From positions 5,270,001 to 5,334,000 of the forward strand of contig NZ_JAFBCM010000001.1 of the NCBI RefSeq assembly GCF_016907715.1: 64,000 nt of DNA, in the 5' to 3' direction. The position numbers and the translations under genes were made by a program. Under the pieces are notes generated by a model that saw only the letters and a list, made by a program, of their open reading frames with translations, was not told where the DNA came from and did no database searches. The first letter of the stretch is position 1. The number at the start of each line of letters is the position of its first letter. Positions 1 to 7,387 of this stretch are shown here, piece after piece. The stretch is from Tenggerimyces flavus (GTDB taxonomy: Bacteria; Actinomycetota; Actinomycetes; Propionibacteriales; Actinopolymorphaceae).

Positions 1-662
1 CGTTCGCCCGCGAGGGCATCGGCGAGATCGAGGCGTTCGCGCTGCGGCTCGCCCGGCACTTCGTCGACACCCAGGAGCCGATCCACCGCGCGCGGATCCG
101 CGTCGAGCAGTACGCCTGGCAGCGCATCGGCGACGCGCCGCACTCGTTCGCCCGCGGCGAGGCGGCGGTCCGTACGACGACCGTCACCTACGACGGCACG
201 AACACCCACGTCGTCTCCGGCGTCGAGGGACTCGTCGTGCTGAACTCGACCGACTCGGAGTTCTGGGGCTTCCCGCGCGACGAGTACACCACGCTCGGCG
301 AGACCCAGGACCGGATCCTCGCGACCGCGGTCAACGCGCACTGGCGGCACGGCACCCACTCCGAGGACTGGGGCGCGTCGTACGCACAGGCGAGGCAAGC
401 GCTGCTTGACGCGTTCGTCGGTACGTACAGCTACTCGCTCCAGCAGACGCTCTACGCCATGGGACAGCAAGTCCTCGAGCGTCAACCCACCCTTGCCGAG
501 ATCCGGCTCTCGCTACCGAACAAGCACCACTTCGTCATGGACCTCGAACCCTTCGGGCTCACCAACCCCGGTGAGGTGTTCCACGCCGACGACCGACCGT
601 ACGGGCTGATCCAGGGCACGGTCCAGCGCGACGGATTCCCCTCCGCAGAAGACGCCTGGTAA
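1..662 (+). CDS. Urate oxidase (uricase), C-terminal part
   Basis: Cofactor-free oxidase that converts urate to 5-hydroxyisourate in purine breakdown. The gene enters from the left edge; the frame is open from base 3 and gives 219 residues, so roughly the first 75 of a normal uricase of about 300 are missing. Family hallmarks are clear: SGVEGLVVLNSTDSEFWGFP, then DEYTTL, and near the end NKHHFVMDLEPFG, EVF and DRPYGLI. The stop lies 9 bases before the next start, with the AAGGAG of the permease's ribosome site immediately after it, so the two are co-transcribed. The 141-residue reading from the ATG at 237 is only an internal start. Confidence 0.95.
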   Translation, partial: FAREGIGEIEAFALRLARHFVDTQEPIHRARIRVEQYAWQRIGDAPHSFARGEAAVRTTTVTYDGTNTHVVSGVEGLVVLNSTDSEFWGFPRDEYTTLGETQDRILATAVNAHWRHGTHSEDWGASYAQARQALLDAFVGTYSYSLQQTLYAMGQQVLERQPTLAEIRLSLPNKHHFVMDLEPFGLTNPGEVFHADDRPYGLIQGTVQRDGFPSAEDAW

Positions 663-671
663 GGAGCCGCT

Positions 672-2033
672 TTGAGCAACGACACCCCAAAGCCCACGAA
701 GGCACAGGTCGACCAGGTGCCGCCGTGGGGGCAGCTCGCTGCTCTCGGATTCCAGCACGTGCTCGCGATGTACGCCGGTGCGGTCGCCGTTCCGCTGATC
801 GTCGGCGGCGCGATGAAGCTCCCGAGCGCCGACCTCGCGTACCTGATCAACGCCGACCTGCTCATCTCGGGCATCGCGACGTTGATCCAGTGCATCGGCG
901 TCTGGCGGTTCGGCGTACGCATGCCGCTCATGCAGGGCTGCACGTTCGCCGCGGTCAGCCCGATGGTGATCATCGCGACGACCGGCGGCGGGCTGCCGGC
1001 GATCTACGGGGCGGTGATCCTGTCCGGAGTGATGGTGGTGATCCTCGCGCCGGTCTTCGGGCGGCTGCTGAGATTCTTCCCGCCGCTCGTGACCGGCACG
1101 ATCATCCTCATCATCGGGATCAGCCTGCTGCCGGTGGCCGTCAACTGGGCCGGTGGCGGGGTCGGTGCGCCGACGTTCGGCGCTCCCCGCAACCTCGCGC
1201 TGGCGGCCGGCGTGCTGCTCGTCGTCCTGCTGCTGCAGCGGTTCGCGCCGCCGTTCCTCAGCCGCGTCTCGGTCCTGCTCGGCATCGTGATCGGCACGCT
1301 GGTCGCGATCCCGCTTGGCTTCACCGACTTCTCCAAGGTGGGCGACGCGCCGCTGTTCGGCATCAGTACGCCGTTCCACTTCGGTCTGCCCACGTTCGAG
1401 CTCGGCGCGATCGTGGCGATGATGATCGTCATGCTCGTCACGATGACCGAGACGAGCGGATCGATCCTCGCGATCGGCGACCTCGTCGACAAGAAGGTCG
1501 ACCGGGTCGTGCTCGCCGACGGGCTGCGGGCGGACGGGCTGTCGACGGTCCTCGGCGGCATCTTCAACACGTTCCCGTACACCGCGTTCGGCCAGAACGT
1601 CGGGCTGATCGGGCTCACCAAGGTGCGCAGCCGGTTCGTGGTCGCGGCCGGCGGCGCGATCCTCGTGCTGCTCGGGCTGGTGCCGGTGCTCGGCGAGGTC
1701 GTGGCGGCCGTGCCGCTGCCCGTCCTGGGCGGCGCGGGGATCGCGATGTTCGGCACCGTGGCGGCGTACGGCGTGCGCACGCTGTCGCAGGTGTCGTTCA
1801 AGGACAACTCGAACTTCTTCATCGTGGCCGTCGCGCTCGGCATCGGGCTCGTCCCGGTCGGCGCGCCGACGATCTACGAGGCGTTCCCGACCTGGTTCCG
1901 TACGGTGATGGACTCCGGCATCGCGGCCGGCTCGATCGCGGCGATCCTGTTGAACCTGCTGTTCAACCACCTGCCGTCGAAGAACGGATCGGACGCCGAA
2001 GAGACCGCCGACGTGGCACGATCAGCTCGGTGA
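672..2033 (+). CDS. NCS2 family xanthine/uric acid permease
   Basis: Membrane transporter of the nucleobase:cation symporter-2 family that would import xanthine, urate or a related purine for the surrounding catabolic enzymes. The 453-residue length and alternating hydrophobic segments fit the 14-helix fold. The family signature is present as QNVGLIGLTKV (about residues 310-320), and the helix-1 QH motif as GFQHVLAMY (about residues 25-33). The start is TTG at 672, preceded by AAGGAG at 661-666; no better start lies nearby. It sits between uricase and the xanthine dehydrogenase genes, which favours an oxidised purine over uracil as substrate. Exact substrate is inference. Confidence 0.9.
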   Translation: MSNDTPKPTKAQVDQVPPWGQLAALGFQHVLAMYAGAVAVPLIVGGAMKLPSADLAYLINADLLISGIATLIQCIGVWRFGVRMPLMQGCTFAAVSPMVIIATTGGGLPAIYGAVILSGVMVVILAPVFGRLLRFFPPLVTGTIILIIGISLLPVAVNWAGGGVGAPTFGAPRNLALAAGVLLVVLLLQRFAPPFLSRVSVLLGIVIGTLVAIPLGFTDFSKVGDAPLFGISTPFHFGLPTFELGAIVAMMIVMLVTMTETSGSILAIGDLVDKKVDRVVLADGLRADGLSTVLGGIFNTFPYTAFGQNVGLIGLTKVRSRFVVAAGGAILVLLGLVPVLGEVVAAVPLPVLGGAGIAMFGTVAAYGVRTLSQVSFKDNSNFFIVAVALGIGLVPVGAPTIYEAFPTWFRTVMDSGIAAGSIAAILLNLLFNHLPSKNGSDAEETADVARSAR

Positions 2034-2043
2034 GGTACCTGTC

Positions 2044-2907
2044 ATGGAGTTCTTGAGGCCAACGACCTGGACCGACGCCCTCGCCGCCAAGGCCGAGCAT
2101 CCGTCCGCGCTGCCGATCCGCGGCGGTACGGACGTGATGGTCGAGCTGAACTTCGACGTCCGGCGGCCGGACGTCCTGCTCGACCTCGGCGGGGTGAAGG
2201 AGCTCGGCGAGTGGAGCCCGTCGAACGGCTCGATCCAGCTCGGCGCCGGCGTGCCGTACACGCGGATCATCACCGAGCTCGGCGAGCGGCTGCCCGGGCT
2301 CGCGCTCGCCTCGCGTACCGTCGGGTCGCCGCAGATCCGCAACCGTGGCACGGTCGGCGGCAACCTGGGGTCAGCGTCTCCCGCGGGCGACGCCCATCCC
2401 CCGCTGCTCGCGTCGAACGCGGTGGTGGTGGCGGAGTCTGTCCGCGGGCGCCGCGAGATCGCGATCGACGACTACTTCACCGGGGTGAAGAAGAACGCGC
2501 TCGCGCCGGACGAGCTCATCCACTCGGTGCTGCTCCCCCTCGCCACTGGTCCGCAGCAGTTCAGCAAGGTGGGAACGCGCAACGCGATGGTGATCGCGGT
2601 GTGCGCGTTCGGCCTCGCACTGCACCCTCGGGAGCGGGTCGTCGGAACGGGGATCGGCTCGGCGGCGCCGACACCGGTGCGGGCGCCCGAGGCGGACGCG
2701 TTCCTCTCGGGCGAGCTGCCCTGGGAGACGCGGGGTTCGCTCCCCGAGACGGTGGGACTGGAGTTCGGCCGTCTCGTGGCGGCAGCGGCATCGCCGATCG
2801 ACGACGTACGGGGAACGGCGGCGTACCGCCGGCACGCGTTGAGTGTGCTGGCCCGCCGCACGCTGGGCTGGGCCTGGCACGACTATCAAACGGGAGCGTG
2901 GTCCTGA
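2044..2907 (+). CDS. Xanthine dehydrogenase, FAD-binding subunit
   Basis: The 287-residue flavin subunit of a three-subunit molybdenum hydroxylase; it passes electrons from the Fe-S clusters to NAD or another acceptor. The N-terminal FAD signature is LPIRGGTDVMVELNF (about residues 23-37), followed by the second FAD loop TVGSPQIRNRGTVGGNLGSA (about residues 97-116), both typical of the CoxM/XdhB fold. The stop codon overlaps the next start (TGATG). Position between permease and 2Fe-2S subunit matches the split xanthine dehydrogenases of Gram-positive bacteria. Assignment to xanthine rather than another purine or aldehyde rests on the uricase and permease upstream. Confidence 0.92.
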   Translation: MEFLRPTTWTDALAAKAEHPSALPIRGGTDVMVELNFDVRRPDVLLDLGGVKELGEWSPSNGSIQLGAGVPYTRIITELGERLPGLALASRTVGSPQIRNRGTVGGNLGSASPAGDAHPPLLASNAVVVAESVRGRREIAIDDYFTGVKKNALAPDELIHSVLLPLATGPQQFSKVGTRNAMVIAVCAFGLALHPRERVVGTGIGSAAPTPVRAPEADAFLSGELPWETRGSLPETVGLEFGRLVAAAASPIDDVRGTAAYRRHALSVLARRTLGWAWHDYQTGAWS

Positions 2908-3386
2908 TGCGTGTGACGTTCACTGTCAACGGGACCTTGCAGGAGGCGGACGACGTCTGGGAGGGCGAGAGCCTGCTCTACGTCCTGCGTGAGCGGATGG
3001 GTCTGCCGGGTTCCAAGAACGCTTGTGAGCAAGGCGAATGTGGTTCCTGCACGGTCTATCTCGACGACGTTCCGGTGTGCTCGTGCCTGGTCGCCGCGGG
3101 GCAGGTGCAGGACCGGGACGTCCGTACGGTCGAGGGCCTGGCGTCCGGTGACGACCTTGACCCGGTGCAGGAGGCGTTCATCGAGGCGGGCGCGGTGCAG
3201 TGCGGTTTTTGCACGCCCGGCTTGATCGTCGCGACGCACGAGCTGCTGCGCCGCGACGACGATCCGTCCGATGCCGAGATCCGCGAGGCGTTGGCCGGCA
3301 ACCTGTGCCGGTGCACCGGGTACGAGATGATCATCGACGCGGTGCGCCTCGCGGCGACGCGTGCGCGAACGGGGGTTCGGCAGTGA
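2907..3386 (+). CDS. Xanthine dehydrogenase, 2Fe-2S subunit
   Basis: Small 159-residue iron-sulfur subunit that carries two [2Fe-2S] clusters between the molybdenum site and FAD. The plant-ferredoxin cluster is seen as CEQGECGSC plus a following CSC; the second, four-helix cluster as CGFCTPG and NLCRCTGY. All eight expected cysteines are present. The ATG at 2907 overlaps the stop of the FAD subunit, and its own stop overlaps the GTG start of the deaminase (GTGA), so translation is probably coupled through the whole operon. A longer upstream reading in this frame is a shadow of the FAD subunit gene. Confidence 0.94.
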   Translation: MRVTFTVNGTLQEADDVWEGESLLYVLRERMGLPGSKNACEQGECGSCTVYLDDVPVCSCLVAAGQVQDRDVRTVEGLASGDDLDPVQEAFIEAGAVQCGFCTPGLIVATHELLRRDDDPSDAEIREALAGNLCRCTGYEMIIDAVRLAATRARTGVRQ

Positions 3387-4726
3387 GAACGGTCATCGAG
3401 CACGCCGCGATCGCGACGGTGGACCACGCGAGCAACGAGTACGCCGACGGCCATGTCGTCATCGAGGACGGTCGCATCACCGCGGTCGGCCCCGGCCCCG
3501 CGCCGGAAGGCGCGGTCGATCGCCGGATCGACGGCTCCGGCTGCCTGGTGACGCCGGGGTTCGTCAACACCCACCATCACCTGTACCAGTGGGCGACGCG
3601 TGGGTACGCGCCCGAGTCGGACCTGTTCGGCTGGCTCACGACGTTGTATCCGGTGTGGGCGCGGCTGACCGACGTCGAGTTCTACGCCGCCGCCTCGGCC
3701 GGCCTGGCGAAGCTGGCGTTGTCCGGCTGCACGTTGGCAGCGGACCACTGCTACCTGCATCCACGCGAGGGCGGCGACGTGTTCGGCGCGGTCGTCCGCG
3801 GCGCCGAGCGGGTGGGCATCCGGCTGCTCGGCGTACGCGGGTCGATGGACCGCGGCGAGTCGCACGGCGGGCTGCCGCCGGACAGTGTGGTGGAGACGAC
3901 CGAGGCGGCGTTGCTCGCGACCGAGGAGGCGATCAAGCGGTTCCACGATCCGTCGCCGGCCGCGATGATCCAGGTCGCGGTGGGGCCCTGCTCGCCGTTC
4001 ACCGTGAGCAAGGAGCTGATGCGGGAGGGCGCCGAGCTGGCGCGGCGTACGGGGACGCGGCTGCACACCCACCTCGCGGAGACGGTCGACGAGGAAGAGC
4101 AGTGCCTGGCGGAGTTCGGGGTGAAGCCGATCGACTACGCCGACGAGCTCGGCTGGCTGGCCGACGACGTGTGGTTGGCGCACGGCATCCACTTCGACGA
4201 CGCGGCGATCGATCGGCTCGGCGCTTCGCAGACCGGCGTGGCGCACTGCCCGAGCTCGAACGCGCGGATCGCCGCGGGCATGGCGCCCGTTCGCGCCCTG
4301 CTTGATGCCGGCGCTCCGGTCGGGCTCGGCGTCGACGGTGCCGCGTCGCACGAGGCGGGCGGGTTGGCCGGTGAGTTGCAGGAGGCCTTGTATGTCGCGC
4401 GCTGGCGGGACGGCGCGACCGCGTTGACGCCGCGGCAGGCGCTGTGGCTGGCGACGATGGGCGGCGCGCGGTGCCTGGGCAGGCAGAACGAGCTCGGCTC
4501 GCTCGAGGTCGGCAAGCTGGCCGATCTCGCGGTGTGGCGGCTGTCCGGGTTGGACCACGCGGGGATCATGGATCCCGTTGCGGCGTTGGTCTTTTCGGAC
4601 GTTCCGCCGCTCGCGTTGTTGCTCGTCGGCGGCGAGGCGGTCGTCGAGTCCGACGAGCTGCTGACGACTTCGGAAGCCGAGATCGCCGCTGAGTTGGCCG
4701 TCGTCGGTCGGCGGATGGCGTCATGA
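3383..4726 (+). CDS. 8-oxoguanine deaminase-like amidohydrolase
   Basis: Metal-dependent amidohydrolase of 447 residues, closest by motif to 8-oxoguanine deaminase and the AtzB-type chlorohydrolases. It would deaminate an oxidised or normal guanine to feed xanthine dehydrogenase. The metal ligands are visible as GFVNTHHHLYQ (about residues 55-65), HTHLAET (about 228-234), a histidine in WLAHGIHF (about 265-272) and GVDGAAS near residue 320; HCPSSNARIAAG is characteristic of this subgroup. The GTG start at 3383 overlaps the preceding stop. It is inserted between the 2Fe-2S and Mo subunit genes, and its stop overlaps the next ATG. Guanine deaminase proper is the main alternative. Confidence 0.85.
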   Translation: MRTVIEHAAIATVDHASNEYADGHVVIEDGRITAVGPGPAPEGAVDRRIDGSGCLVTPGFVNTHHHLYQWATRGYAPESDLFGWLTTLYPVWARLTDVEFYAAASAGLAKLALSGCTLAADHCYLHPREGGDVFGAVVRGAERVGIRLLGVRGSMDRGESHGGLPPDSVVETTEAALLATEEAIKRFHDPSPAAMIQVAVGPCSPFTVSKELMREGAELARRTGTRLHTHLAETVDEEEQCLAEFGVKPIDYADELGWLADDVWLAHGIHFDDAAIDRLGASQTGVAHCPSSNARIAAGMAPVRALLDAGAPVGLGVDGAASHEAGGLAGELQEALYVARWRDGATALTPRQALWLATMGGARCLGRQNELGSLEVGKLADLAVWRLSGLDHAGIMDPVAALVFSDVPPLALLLVGGEAVVESDELLTTSEAEIAAELAVVGRRMAS

Positions 4727-6954
4727 CCGCGCCCTCCGATCTCCGCACCCGTACCGTCGGCGGCGTAGGCGAGAGCCCGCTGCGCCCGGACGGAATCCTC
4801 AAGGTACGTGGGGAGTTCGCGTACTCCTCCGACCTGTGGGCCGACGACATGCTGTGGGGCGCGACGTTGCGCAGCCCGCATCCGTACGCGCGGATCCTCT
4901 CGGTCGACCTCTCGGCCGCGCTGGCGCTGCCGGGTGTGTACGCGGTGCTCACGCACGAGGACGTGCCGGGCGAGAACATCTACGGTCCCGAACATGCCGA
5001 CCAACCCGTGCTCGCGGTCGACATCGTCCGCTACCACGGTGAGCCGATCGTCGTCGTCGCCGCGGACCATCCGGAGACCGCGCGCCGGGCGATCGCGAAG
5101 ATCGCCGTCGAGTACGAGGTGCTCGAGCCCGTCGTCGACGTCGAGACCGCTGCGTTCGACGGCGTGCCGCACCTGCACGAGGGCGGCAACATCGTGCGCC
5201 ACGTGCGGATCCGCGCCGGTTCGCCGGACGACGCCGAGGCCGAGGTCGTCGTGACCGGTGAGTACCACGTGGGCATGCAGGACCAGGCGTTCCTCGGTCC
5301 CGAGTCCGGGCTCGCGATCCCCGCCGAAGACGGCGGCGTCGACCTCTACATCGCCACCCAGTGGCTGCATGTCGATCAGGGGCAGGTGGCGCACGCGCTC
5401 GGCCTGCCCATTGACAAGGTGCGGTTGACACTCGGCGGCGTGGGCGGCGCGTTCGGTGGGCGCGAGGACATCTCGATCCAGGTGCACGCGTGCATGCTGG
5501 CGCTGCACACGCGCAAGCCGGTGAAGATGGTCTACTCGCGCGAGGAGTCGTTCTTCGGACACGTGCACCGGCACCCCGCGGTGCTGCGGTACGAGCACGG
5601 GGCTGATTCTTCCGGCCGGCTGGTGTTCGTGCGGGCGTCGGTCCATCTGGACGGCGGGGCGTACGCGTCGACGACGTCCGCGGTGGTGGCCAACGCGGCG
5701 ACGCTCGGCGTCGGTCCGTACGTCGTGCCGCATGTCGCGATGGACTGTTGGGGGATGTACACGAACAACCCTCCGTGCGGGGCGATGCGCGGCTTCGGCG
5801 CGGTGCAGGCGGCGTTCGCGTACGAGTCGCAGATGGACAAACTGGCTTCGGCATTGGGGATGGACCCGGTGGCGCTGCGGGTCCTCAACGCGATGAGCGA
5901 GGGCTCGTCGTTGCCGACCGGGCAGGTGATCGACTCGCCGGCTCCGGTGGCGGAGCTGCTGTCTCGTGTGCAGGCGAAGCCCCTTCCGGCGGTGGCGGAC
6001 ACGGATCTGCGCTCGATGCCTGGTGGCGTGTCGAACGTGACGCACGGCGAGGGTGTCGTGCGCGGCATCGGGTACGGGGTCGGGATCAAGAACGTCGGCT
6101 TCTCGGAGGGCTTCGACGACTACTCGACGGCGCGCGTGCTGCTGCAGGTCGTCGCCGGTGAGCCGGTGGTGTCGGTGCAGACGGCGGCCGCCGAGGTCGG
6201 CCAGGGCTTGGTGACGGTCATGGCGCAGATCGCCCGTACCGAGCTCGGCGTCGCGAACGTGACGATGGCGCCGGCGGACACCTCGGTGGGGAGCGCGGGG
6301 TCGAGCTCGGCCTCGCGGCAGACGTACGTGACGGGCGGTGCGGTGAAGGCAGCGTGCGACGCCGTCCGGGCGCGGGTGGTGAAGCTCGCGGGTGGTGCTT
6401 CGTCGTACGAGTCGCTGGATCTCGTTGCTGTGTTGGGTTCTGAGGTCGTCGACGAGACCGTGGAGTGGCGGCATCGGCCGACGTTCGCCCTGGACAAGCG
6501 GACCGGGCAGGGCGTGGCGCACGTGCAGTACGCCTTCGCGGCACACCGCGCGGTGGTGGATGTGGACGTGGAGCTGGGCCTGGTGCGGGTGGTCGAACTG
6601 GCGTGCGCGCAGGACGTCGGGAAGGCGATGAACCCGCAGGCCGTGCTGGGCCAGATCCAGGGCGGCTCCGCGCAGGGGTTGGGGTTGGCGGTGATGGAGG
6701 AGATCCAGGTGTCGGAGGGGAAGGTGCGCAACCCTTCGTTCACCGACTACCTGATCCCGACGATCCTCGACATGCCGCCGATGACCATCGACGTGCTGGA
6801 GCTCGCCGACCCGCACGCGCCGTACGGTCTGAGAGGAGTCGGCGAGCCGCCGACGATCTCGTCCACGCCCGCCATCGTCGCCGCCATCCGCGCGGCAACC
6901 GGTCGTGCGCTGGCGCGGATCCCGGTCCGCCCGGAGGACATCACCGGCACCTGA
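4723..6954 (+). CDS. Xanthine dehydrogenase, molybdenum-binding subunit
   Basis: Large 743-residue catalytic subunit that binds molybdopterin and hydroxylates xanthine to urate. It has the two-lobed Mo-binding layout: an N-terminal substrate-channel domain (about residues 20-130), GGVGGAFGGRED (about 238-249), PPCGAMRGFGAVQAAFAYES (about 349-368), a QTAAAEVGQG loop (about 485-495), and the C-terminal GLRGVGEPP with the catalytic glutamate (about residue 708). The ATG overlaps the deaminase stop (ATGA). It is the last gene of the purine operon: a long palindrome 17 bases past its stop probably ends the transcript. No maturation factor (XdhC-like) is present in the window. Confidence 0.94.
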   Translation: MTAPSDLRTRTVGGVGESPLRPDGILKVRGEFAYSSDLWADDMLWGATLRSPHPYARILSVDLSAALALPGVYAVLTHEDVPGENIYGPEHADQPVLAVDIVRYHGEPIVVVAADHPETARRAIAKIAVEYEVLEPVVDVETAAFDGVPHLHEGGNIVRHVRIRAGSPDDAEAEVVVTGEYHVGMQDQAFLGPESGLAIPAEDGGVDLYIATQWLHVDQGQVAHALGLPIDKVRLTLGGVGGAFGGREDISIQVHACMLALHTRKPVKMVYSREESFFGHVHRHPAVLRYEHGADSSGRLVFVRASVHLDGGAYASTTSAVVANAATLGVGPYVVPHVAMDCWGMYTNNPPCGAMRGFGAVQAAFAYESQMDKLASALGMDPVALRVLNAMSEGSSLPTGQVIDSPAPVAELLSRVQAKPLPAVADTDLRSMPGGVSNVTHGEGVVRGIGYGVGIKNVGFSEGFDDYSTARVLLQVVAGEPVVSVQTAAAEVGQGLVTVMAQIARTELGVANVTMAPADTSVGSAGSSSASRQTYVTGGAVKAACDAVRARVVKLAGGASSYESLDLVAVLGSEVVDETVEWRHRPTFALDKRTGQGVAHVQYAFAAHRAVVDVDVELGLVRVVELACAQDVGKAMNPQAVLGQIQGGSAQGLGLAVMEEIQVSEGKVRNPSFTDYLIPTILDMPPMTIDVLELADPHAPYGLRGVGEPPTISSTPAIVAAIRAATGRALARIPVRPEDITGT

Positions 6955-6971
6955 CCGACCGCCAGCCCCCG

Positions 6972-7046
6972 GTGATCATGTACGTGATCATGAAGCCGAA
7001 CTGGCACCTGGGGCGGTTCCGCCTTCATGATCACGTACATGATCAC
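6972..7046 (+). repeat. Palindromic repeat family A, copy 1
   Basis: Perfect inverted repeat with 24-base arms (6972-6995 and 7023-7046) around a 27-base loop. The left arm begins GTGATCATGTACGTGATCAT and the right arm is its exact complement. It begins 17 bases after the stop of the Mo subunit gene. Compared with copies 2 and 3 it is inverted, yet all three have the same orientation relative to the upstream gene. It is strikingly AT-rich for this genome. It probably works as a transcription terminator or RNA-stabilising hairpin; there is no T-tract. Confidence 0.8.
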
Positions 7047-7117
7047 GGGGCGTGGCGGGGCGAGGAGCGGCTGAGCGGGGCCAGAAGTCGGTGGTGTTGG
7101 CGGATGGGCACCGATGT

Positions 7118-7200
7118 CGCCTTACCTGGCGAGTGGCTACTTTGCACGGTGTGTACCCCACGTAGAGCGGCAAATGATCATGTAAACATGATCATTTGCC
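7118..7200 (+). repeat. Palindromic repeat family B, copy 1
   Basis: Unit of about 83 bases. Its right end is a 32-base hairpin (7169-7200) with 15-base arms that open with GGCAAATGATCATGT around a 2-base loop. The hairpin is identical base for base to copy 2 at 49905-49936. The left flank (CGCCTTACCTGGC, later ACCCCACGTAGAGCGG) is conserved, less strictly, in copies 2 and 3. The core TGATCATGTA is shared with family A. Confidence 0.75.
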
Positions 7201-7213
7201 ACCACTGGGGAGT

Positions 7214-7304
7214 CACTCGGCGCGGAGGCGGTCGAGGTGGCGGCCAGTTGGAGGCGGGAGTGGACGTCGAGCTTGCGCATGGTCGCGGTGTGGAGGGCGT
7301 ACGA
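7214..7304 (-). pseudogene. Possible LuxR-type HTH C-terminal remnant
   Basis: A minus-strand stretch reads ALHTATMRKLDVHSRLQLAA, which resembles the last helix and tail of a LuxR/NarL-type DNA-binding domain (usual form RKLGVRSRLQLAA). No matching upstream helices or receiver domain can be found, and the frame then runs into a repeat of family B. If real it is a decayed regulator of the exporter locus or of the purine operon. The match is short and may be chance. Confidence 0.3.
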
Positions 7305-7387
7305 CGGTGGTCGGTGGACTCCATGGAGCTGAGCCTCGCGTCTTGCGGAGCCCACCGACTATGGGGAGATCACCCCGTACGTGTGTC

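Larger units (their letters stand above)
6955..7387. other. Convergent intergenic region of 433 bases
   Basis: This gap lies between the end of the purine operon and the end of the ABC exporter gene on the other strand. It holds two palindromic repeats (listed separately at 6972-7046 and 7118-7200) and a short possible LuxR-type remnant (7214-7304, minus). I see no intact gene. The two palindromes are from different families and each is oriented as though it terminates transcription arriving from the left. Confidence 0.7.

Noticed and set aside
6972-7200. The two adjacent palindromes considered as a CRISPR or insertion-sequence end pair
   Set aside because: The palindromes belong to different families, no spacer pattern or transposase gene is present, and copies occur elsewhere at gene ends.
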